Shown piece after piece: positions 51,565 to 56,940 of a DNA stretch of 56,940 nucleotides (the first letter of the stretch is position 1; each line of letters starts with the position of its first letter). The stretch is from NCBI GenBank assembly GCA_004295085.1, contig SHNF01000003.1, positions 1 to 56,940 of the forward strand, read 5' to 3'. The translations under genes and the position numbers were made by a program. The notes under the pieces were generated by a model. That model was not told the origin of the DNA and did no database searches. It saw nothing but the letters and a program-made list of their open reading frames with translations. Origin of the DNA: Planctomycetota bacterium (lineage in GTDB: Bacteria; Planctomycetota; UBA1135).

Positions 51565-52180
51565 CACCAGCATTGCCGCGGACAAGCTGCGCGTCGTGTT
51601 CGCGCTCCTGTTCTCCGCGCCCGAGCCCGTGAGCCTGGAACGCATCCGCGAGGTGCTGTACCTGGAGCCGGAGCAGGCGGGCGCCGCCGAGACAGCCAGC
51701 CCGCGCGAGCACCTCGCTGCGCTGGAGACGTGGATGGCCGGGCGCGAGCTGCCGCTGCGCCTGCAGCGCGTGGGCGCCGGCTACCGGCTGCTGACCACCG
51801 ACGACGTCGCCCCGGCGCTGGAAAGCGTGCGCAAGCAGGTTCAGAAGGAGCGCGTGGGCCCGGCGGCGCTGGAAGTGCTGGCTCTGGTCGCCTACCGCCA
51901 GCCCGTGCTGAAGGCCGACATGGACGCCATCCGCGGCGTGAACAGCGCCAACCACCTGCGCAACCTGCTGGACCTGCGCCTGATCCGGATCCTGGGCCGC
52001 GCCGAGCTGCCTGGCCGCCCGTTCCTTTACGCCACCACCCAGGAGTTCCTGGACCGCTTCGGCCTGCGCGACCTCAAGGACCTGCCGGAGGCCGGGCGCC
52101 TGGCGGCGCCGGCCGAAGCCGAGCCGGCGGCGGCGGAAGCCGCCAGCGCAACGGCGCCGGACGGGGTCGAGGATCGCTAG
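51551..52180 (+). CDS. scpB: segregation and condensation protein B
   Basis: 209 residues from TTG 51551, overlapping the lipoprotein gene by 14 nt. ScpB is a winged-helix protein that dimerises and works with ScpA and SMC in chromosome condensation. Family features are LRVVFALLFSAPEPVSLERI, LRLQRVGAGYRLLTT, VGPAALEVLALVAYRQPVLK with DMDAIRGVNSANHLRNLL, RIL GRAELPGRPFLYATTQEF and FGLRDLKDLPE. A Glu/Ala-rich tail follows. scpA is not adjacent, which is less usual. Being last in a secretion-like operon is probably incidental. Confidence 0.9.
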   Translation: MSPADTSIAADKLRVVFALLFSAPEPVSLERIREVLYLEPEQAGAAETASPREHLAALETWMAGRELPLRLQRVGAGYRLLTTDDVAPALESVRKQVQKERVGPAALEVLALVAYRQPVLKADMDAIRGVNSANHLRNLLDLRLIRILGRAELPGRPFLYATTQEFLDRFGLRDLKDLPEAGRLAAPAEAEPAAAEAASATAPDGVEDR

Positions 52181-52183
52181 AAT
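52178..52183 (+). promoter_or_regulatory. putative -10 box TAGAAT before the PpiD-like gene
   Basis: TAGAAT overlaps the TAG stop of scpB and lies 28 nt before ATG 52212. It may start a new transcript separate from the long operon. Confidence 0.35.
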
Positions 52184-52211
52184 CTCCGCCCCGAAGCGGG
52201 CCAAGCCAGCC

Positions 52212-53987
52212 ATGAGCCGTAAGGACAGCACGAACCCGGTCCGAGTGGATCCGCATCCGGTCCGTCACGAGAGCCAGACCGAGCGCGAGAAGCGCAAGAA
52301 GCGGCAGCGGACCCTGCTGGTGCTGGTCTTCATCTTCTGCCTGGTGACGTTCACCGTCACCTCGGCCATGTCCCAGGTGTTCGGGCGGTGGTGGCAGTGG
52401 ATCCGCGGCGGCCCCCCGGTCGTGGCCCGGCTGGAGCTGCCGAGCGGCCCGGCCAAGATCGAGCCCGAGGAGTACCGGGCCGCGCTGTGGCTGACCGGCG
52501 ACCGTGACGCCACCGACGCGGACATCATCGCCATGGCGGTGCTGCGCCGGCTGGCGGACGAATACAGCGTGATCGTCACCGACCAGGAGCTGATCCAGCG
52601 CATCGACCTGCTGCTCCGGATCTACCAGATTCCTTATGAGCAGTTGTGGCGCAGTTCCTTCGGCGGCTTCGGCCGTCCGACGGACTTCGAGGAGCACCTG
52701 CGCGAAGTCATGCGGGTCGAGAAGGTGGCCGGACTGCTGTCCAAGTCCGCCGTGGTGACCGCCCCCGAGGCCGTGGCCGAGTGGGCGCGCCGCCGCGAGG
52801 AGCTGCGGGCCGACTACGCCACCTGGGAGGGCAAGGACTTCCTCGAGGCCGCGCGCCAGGAGACGCCCACCGACGAGCAGCTGGCCGCGTTCTACGAGAG
52901 CGGCCTGACCCCGCTGCAGCGCTCGCAGCTGGAGCGCGAGGAGGCGCTGCAGTTCGACGCCCTGGTCCTGAGCAGCGACGCGCTGGGCACCGAGGCGGTG
53001 CAGGCCTGGGCCGCCGCGGAAGAGCCCACCGAGGCGCAGCTCACCGACTTCTACGAGCGGCAGAAGTACATGCTCTACAGCCGCCCGCTGCCCGCGGAGG
53101 GCGAGGAGCCGCCCGCCGACTGGACTCCGATCCGACCGCGCGAAGAGGTGGGTGAGCAACTGGCCAGGGACTACCGCCTGTACGCCGCCGCGGAGAAGCT
53201 GCAAAGCCAGGCGGCCGGCGCCGCCGACCTGGCCGCCTTCGCCGCGGAGAAGGGCGTGGAACTGGTGCCCCAGGGCGAGTTCACGGCGCTGTCGGAGCTG
53301 GCCGATCTGCCGCGCATCGGTACGCCGAACCTGCGCAGCCTCTACTTCCTCGAGCCGGGGCAGTGGGGCCGCTCGCCGCTGCTCAGCGGCGACCTGGCCT
53401 ACGTCGCGCGGCTGGCCCAGAAGCGCGAACGCGAGCTGCCGGCGCTGGCCGAGATCCGCGACTCGGTCGTGGACTACTGGCACGAGCAGCGCGCCGACGA
53501 GCTGGCCAAGGCCGCGGCCGAGGCCTTCGTGGCCGGCCTGCCGCGCCCGGACGGGGCCGCCGCGGGCGACCCGGTGGTCCTGGACGAGGCCGCCTTCGGC
53601 GCCGCCGTGGCCGCCAGCAACCGCCCGGTGCAGGTCCTGGACTGGATCTCGCGCATCGCGCGGCCCACCACCGACCCCAAGTGGGACCGCGAGGAGCGCC
53701 TGCGCCCGTGGCTGCGCGACCAGATCGGCTCGCGCCTGGACGAGTACGAGGACGGCCGCGTCCTGACTCCCCTGCACCTGACAGAGCCCTCCATCCACGT
53801 GGTGGCGCGCGTGGCCGGACGCCGCCCGCTGGACCCGGCGCGCCTGTGGCCCGGCGAGCTCGAGCTGGCGCGCCGCGAGGGCCTGGCCGAGGCGCAGCGG
53901 CGCTTCCAGGAGGAGCAGCTGTCGTACGCCGGGCTCAGCCGCGCCTTCCTCATCGAGCGGGAGCTGGCCGAGGCGCCGCCGGAATAG
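52212..53987 (+). CDS. PpiD/SurA-like membrane-anchored foldase
   Basis: 591 residues. A basic cytoplasmic tail (SQTEREKRKKRQRT), one membrane helix (LLVLVFIFCLVTFTVTSAM, about 35-53) and a large extracytoplasmic region. The SurA-type N-domain is visible at about 80-190 (DADIIAMAVLRRLADEYSVI, VTDQELIQRIDLLLRIY, EHLREVMRVEKVAGLL). Further helical and mixed segments with PTDEQLAAFYES and PTEAQLTDFYER repeats follow, as in PpiD. No intact parvulin active site is obvious, so it may be a chaperone rather than an isomerase. Its 3' end overlaps the convergent O-antigen ligase-like gene by 38 nt. Confidence 0.75.
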   Translation: MSRKDSTNPVRVDPHPVRHESQTEREKRKKRQRTLLVLVFIFCLVTFTVTSAMSQVFGRWWQWIRGGPPVVARLELPSGPAKIEPEEYRAALWLTGDRDATDADIIAMAVLRRLADEYSVIVTDQELIQRIDLLLRIYQIPYEQLWRSSFGGFGRPTDFEEHLREVMRVEKVAGLLSKSAVVTAPEAVAEWARRREELRADYATWEGKDFLEAARQETPTDEQLAAFYESGLTPLQRSQLEREEALQFDALVLSSDALGTEAVQAWAAAEEPTEAQLTDFYERQKYMLYSRPLPAEGEEPPADWTPIRPREEVGEQLARDYRLYAAAEKLQSQAAGAADLAAFAAEKGVELVPQGEFTALSELADLPRIGTPNLRSLYFLEPGQWGRSPLLSGDLAYVARLAQKRERELPALAEIRDSVVDYWHEQRADELAKAAAEAFVAGLPRPDGAAAGDPVVLDEAAFGAAVAASNRPVQVLDWISRIARPTTDPKWDREERLRPWLRDQIGSRLDEYEDGRVLTPLHLTEPSIHVVARVAGRRPLDPARLWPGELELARREGLAEAQRRFQEEQLSYAGLSRAFLIERELAEAPPE

Positions 53988-55920
53988 GCCCGAGCTGTTC
54001 GCGGTACTCCGGCACCAGCTCGGCAACTACGGCGCGGACGTCCGCTTCCACCAGCTCGCCGCGGGCGAAGCGCTGCAGGCGCAGCCCGTCGCTGCCGCGA
54101 AGCACGGCGGCCTGCTCCAGCTCGCTGCGGCAGGCATCGATCTCGCCGCGGCGCACGGCGGCCAGCGCCAGCAGCAGGTGATGGGCCGAGAGCACGGCGT
54201 TGAGGGCGCCGCGGTCGGCGTCCTGGGCCAGCAGCGCGCCCGCCAGCTCCTTCTGGCGCTGCGCCTGCAGCTCCAGCCAGCGCGTGCGCGCGTCGCGCAC
54301 GGCCGGATGCTCCGGATACACGGCCTCTGCGCGCGCCAGCATGTCCAGGGCGACGGCTTCATCGCCGTCGGGCGCCGTCATCTCCAGCTTCAGGCGCGCG
54401 GTCAGTGCGTTCAGGTCGGCGGGGTCGTGGCGCAGTGCCTGCTCCAGGGCGCGCCGGGCCCCGCCGGCGTCGCCGGCCGCGGCTCGTTCCACGGCCAGCA
54501 GGTCCGCGGCCACCGTGTCCCAGGGACGCCAGCGCAGCGCGCGCTCCAGGTCGCCGGCGTGCGGCGGCGCGCCCGCTTCCAGGGCGCGGAAGCGCTCCGC
54601 CAGCGCCCTCTCGCCCGCGATCTGGGAGACGGCCGGGACCGCCGCCAGCGCCGCCAGCGCCGCCAGGCTCCAGCGCGCCCAAGGCGCCGCGGCCGGCGCG
54701 TCCGCGTCGCGCGACCAGCCGAGCAGCACGGCCGCCAGCGCCAGTGACGTCGGGTTGTCCGAGAACGGCGAGCGCACCAGAGCGTGCAGCCCCAGGACCA
54801 GCAGGGCCGGGTCGGTCCAGTGCACGCGCCGGCGCCGGCGCAGCAGCCGCCACAGCCCCAACGCCGCCAGCAGCCCGCCGGCGAGCCCGCATTCCAGCAG
54901 CAAGAGCAAGGGCTCGTTGTGCGGCGTGTCCGGCCGCGGCACTGCCGGGTCCGTGTAGTTGGCGCTGCTCAGGCGCAACTCCTCCTGCGGCCGCCAGGAC
55001 GGGTAGTCCACCTCGAAGCGGCCCAGGCCGATGCCGAGCGGCCGCTCCAGCGCGCGCGCCAGGCCGGCGCGGTCCATCAGCCAGCGCACTCTCAGGCTGG
55101 GATGGGCATCGTCGGGCGCTCCGTCCGGCGCCGCCGCAGCCGCGTCGGGCGCGGCCGGCACGGCTGCGCCGTACGCCCAGGCCGGACGCAGCGCCAGGCG
55201 TGTGGCCTCGCCCGCCAGCAACGCAGCCAGCAGCACGGCGCAGGGCAGCCACTTGCCGCGCTCGCGCGCCACCACCCAGGCCAGTCCCGCCGGCAGCGCG
55301 ATGCGCGCTGCCAGCACTCCCAGGTTCCCCAGCCAGAACGCCAGCGGCACGTGCAGCAGCAGCACGGTGGCGAGCACGCGCCGCCGCGGCAGCGACGGCG
55401 ACAGCATCGCCATCCACAGCGCCAGGAACGGGGCGATCACCTCGGCCGCGGCATTGGTGTGGGCGAAGGGCGCGGTCGGCGGCGCGTCCGGCGCCGGCAG
55501 CAGGCGCAGCGCGTCGAGGCCCAGGCACAGCGCCACTCCGTTCCAGCCGAACAGCATCAGGCACACGGAGAAGCCGGTGAGCGCGGCCGTCACCGCGGGC
55601 GCGTGCGCCGCGGCTGCCGCGACCAGCACCACGCCCGCCAGCAGGGGCGCACGGTCGGCGAGGCCGCCCCAGACGGGCGAACCCGCGCCGGCCAGCGGCA
55701 GCAGGCCCAGCACCAGGGCCGCGACCAGCCACGGCGCGCCGGCGGGCCAGCGCAGCTTGCCGGCCAGGGCGCCGCACACGCCGGCGCCCAGCGCCGCCAG
55801 GCACAGCACGCCGCCGTCGAATCGGCTGTCGCTGGCCACGAACGGCGACCACAGGAGGAACGGCCCGAGCAGCGCCGCCGTCAGGCACAGGGGCAGCGCG
55901 CGCAGCGCGAGCTGCTTCAT
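53950..55920 (-). CDS. O-antigen ligase/Wzy-like membrane protein with C-terminal TPR region
   Basis: 656 residues from ATG 55920 (ATGA overlap with ftsY). About 11-12 hydrophobic segments fill residues 1-440. The Wzy_C/WaaL-like signatures are PFAHTNAAAEVIAPFLALWM and, in the large periplasmic loop, DTPHNEPLLLLLECGLAGGL. The last ~200 residues are TPR-like helical repeats (GDLERALRWRPWDTVAADLL, ARRALEQALRHDPADLNALT). Such proteins polymerise or ligate polysaccharide, or glycosylate pilins (PglL/PilO-type). With a pseudopilin operon next door, a role in pilin glycosylation is possible but not shown. Confidence 0.78.
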   Translation of the reverse strand: MKQLALRALPLCLTAALLGPFLLWSPFVASDSRFDGGVLCLAALGAGVCGALAGKLRWPAGAPWLVAALVLGLLPLAGAGSPVWGGLADRAPLLAGVVLVAAAAAHAPAVTAALTGFSVCLMLFGWNGVALCLGLDALRLLPAPDAPPTAPFAHTNAAAEVIAPFLALWMAMLSPSLPRRRVLATVLLLHVPLAFWLGNLGVLAARIALPAGLAWVVARERGKWLPCAVLLAALLAGEATRLALRPAWAYGAAVPAAPDAAAAAPDGAPDDAHPSLRVRWLMDRAGLARALERPLGIGLGRFEVDYPSWRPQEELRLSSANYTDPAVPRPDTPHNEPLLLLLECGLAGGLLAALGLWRLLRRRRRVHWTDPALLVLGLHALVRSPFSDNPTSLALAAVLLGWSRDADAPAAAPWARWSLAALAALAAVPAVSQIAGERALAERFRALEAGAPPHAGDLERALRWRPWDTVAADLLAVERAAAGDAGGARRALEQALRHDPADLNALTARLKLEMTAPDGDEAVALDMLARAEAVYPEHPAVRDARTRWLELQAQRQKELAGALLAQDADRGALNAVLSAHHLLLALAAVRRGEIDACRSELEQAAVLRGSDGLRLQRFARGELVEADVRAVVAELVPEYREQLGPIPAAPRPAPAR

Positions 55921-56834
55921 GCCGGCTGGGGAGCCGCCAGCAGCGCGTCCACGAACTCGCCCGGGTGGAACACCTCGAGATCCTCGAGCTGCTCGCCCAG
56001 GCCCACGAACTTCACCGGGAGCTTGAGCTCGCTCCCGATCCCGAGCACCGCGCCGCCCTTGGCCGTGCCGTCCAGCTTGGCCAGGATCAGGCCGGTGACC
56101 GGCACGGCCTGCGTGAAGCGGCGCGCCTGCTGGATGGCGTTCTGGCCGGTGGTGGCGTCCAGCACCAGCAGCGTCTCGTGCGGGGCGCCCTCGATCTTGC
56201 GCCCGAGCACGCGCCCGATCTTGTTCAGCTCGGCCATCAGGTTGGACTGCGTGTGCAGGCGCCCGGCGGTGTCCACCAGCAGCACGTCCACTGCGTGCCG
56301 CAGCGCCGCTTCCGCCGCGTCGTGCGCCACGGCCGCCGGATCGGCGCCCGGCGCTCCCGCGACCAGGTCCACGCCCACGCGGCCGCACCAGATGCGCAGC
56401 TGCTCCACCGCCGCGGCCCGGAAGGTGTCGCCGGCGGCCACCAGCACGCGGTTGCCGCGCCGCTGCAACCAGGCCGCCAGCTTGGCCACGCTGGTGGTCT
56501 TGCCGCTGCCGTTGACGCCTGCGATCAGGACCACGGTCGGGCCCTTGGGGCGCAGCGGCAGCGGATCGCCTTCCGGTCCCTGCACCAGGCCGCTGAGCCG
56601 GCCGCGCAGGTACTCAGGCAGCTCCTTCGGTCCGGCCAGGCGGCCGCCGCGCAGCTGCTTTTCCGCGTCGGCCAGCAGCTCGCCGGCCAGCGGCCCGACG
56701 TCCGCCGTGTACAGGATCTCCTCCAGCGCCTCCAGCGACTGCGCGGTGGAGGTGTCGCCGCCGAGCCGCCGCAACGCGTGGGCGATGCGGTTGCGCGTGC
56801 GGCTGAGGCCCTCCCGCAGCTTGCCGAAGACCAC
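55917..56834 (-). CDS. ftsY: signal recognition particle receptor FtsY
   Basis: SRP receptor GTPase that delivers ribosome-nascent chains to the membrane insertion machinery. 305 residues from GTG 56834, only the N and G domains; the acidic A domain of E. coli FtsY is absent, which is common. Motifs: N-domain SLEALEEILYTADVG, G1 VVLIAGVNGSGKTTSVAKLA, G2 AAGDTFRAAAVEQL, G3 LLVDTAGRLHTQSNLM, G4 LILAKLDGTAKGGAVLGI and the closing FVGLGEQLEDLEVFHPGEFV. Three bases separate it from the upstream gene on the same strand. Confidence 0.94.
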   Translation of the reverse strand: MVFGKLREGLSRTRNRIAHALRRLGGDTSTAQSLEALEEILYTADVGPLAGELLADAEKQLRGGRLAGPKELPEYLRGRLSGLVQGPEGDPLPLRPKGPTVVLIAGVNGSGKTTSVAKLAAWLQRRGNRVLVAAGDTFRAAAVEQLRIWCGRVGVDLVAGAPGADPAAVAHDAAEAALRHAVDVLLVDTAGRLHTQSNLMAELNKIGRVLGRKIEGAPHETLLVLDATTGQNAIQQARRFTQAVPVTGLILAKLDGTAKGGAVLGIGSELKLPVKFVGLGEQLEDLEVFHPGEFVDALLAAPQPA

Positions 56835-56837
56835 GGT

Positions 56838-56940
56838 CTAGGCTCCTGCCGGCGGCGGCGGAGTGGACGCCGGCGGCAGCCCGGGGCGGCGCGGGCGCGG
56901 GCGCGGCCGCGGCATCGGCACGACGGCGGCGGCGTTGGCG
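56838..56940 (-). CDS. C-terminal end of a proline/arginine-rich protein (partial)
   Basis: On the minus strand a frame is open from the window edge to TAG (56840-56838), encoding about 34 residues: NAAAVVPMPRPRPRPRRPG, then a Pro-rich end (LPPASTPPPPAGA). It lies 3 nt upstream of ftsY, which is the spacing expected for an operon. Too little is present to identify the gene, and the compositional bias of GC-rich DNA alone could produce such a frame. Confidence 0.4.
   Translation of the reverse strand, partial: ANAAAVVPMPRPRPRPRRPGLPPASTPPPPAGA

Overview
The window is very GC-rich DNA in which nearly every gene is tightly packed and ends in a G/C third codon position. No rRNA, tRNA or CRISPR array was seen. 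The gene content points to a Planctomycetota-like bacterium, or another high-GC Gram-negative lineage of similar lifestyle. It has a Hanks-type Ser/Thr kinase with a DLG motif, large anchored proteins built from carboxypeptidase-regulatory-like repeats, TPR proteins, a peptidase-MA-like protein, a T2SS/T4P-like pseudopilin operon and a Bacteroidetes-style arginine cluster. The phylum call is inference, because no marker gene such as 16S is present.

Region 1 (1-6.6 kb): the 3' end of an unidentified gene, a (TC)12 microsatellite, a cysteine dioxygenase with the Cys/Tyr cross-link pair usual in animals, small membrane proteins, a DUF1579-like secreted protein, a stand-alone biotin carboxylase (accC), a truncated DUF488 gene, a gene-poor 0.9 kb stretch with hairpins and repeats, and a TlpA-like redoxin in which the first CxxC cysteine is Arg.

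Region 2 (6.7-15.8 kb): a complete arginine cluster, argR-argG-[P-loop NTPase]-argC-argD-argF'-argB-argE-argH. From argG on, genes overlap by 1-4 nt. The carbamoyltransferase is of the N-acyl-ornithine type with Ala at the specificity position. An unassigned BioD/DUF1611-like P-loop protein sits between argG and argC, and no gene for the first acylation step is visible. A 16-bp AT-rich palindrome lies in the divergent tlpA/argR promoter region.

Region 3 (15.9-34.4 kb): a marR gene fused by deletion to a ridA remnant, an RraA-like protein, an EamA transporter, two anchored repeat proteins around an M28-PDZ peptidase, a YugP-type zinc peptidase, pgi, a PPIase, a Ser/Thr kinase, a TPR/peptidase-MA protein, radC, rsmE and a short-chain fatty-acid transporter.

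Region 4 (34.4-52.2 kb): one long operon encoding an FHA protein, a fused PilM/PilN (GspL-like) protein, PilO/GspM-like and PilP/GspC-TPR-lectin proteins, and pseudopilins G, H, K, J and I. Then come a secreted zinc-ribbon protein, a lipoprotein foldase and scpB. The H-like, K-like and TPR proteins carry concanavalin/LamG-like domains, and the K-like protein is about 1616 residues. No GspD, E or F is in the window. This lectin-decorated secretion or pilus-like apparatus is the best candidate for an undescribed system here.

Region 5 (52.2-56.9 kb): a PpiD-like anchored foldase, an O-antigen ligase-like protein with a TPR tail, ftsY and the end of a proline/arginine-rich protein.

Several genes have a TATAAT-like hexamer ending 7-9 nt before the start codon, which suggests that leaderless transcripts are common in this organism.
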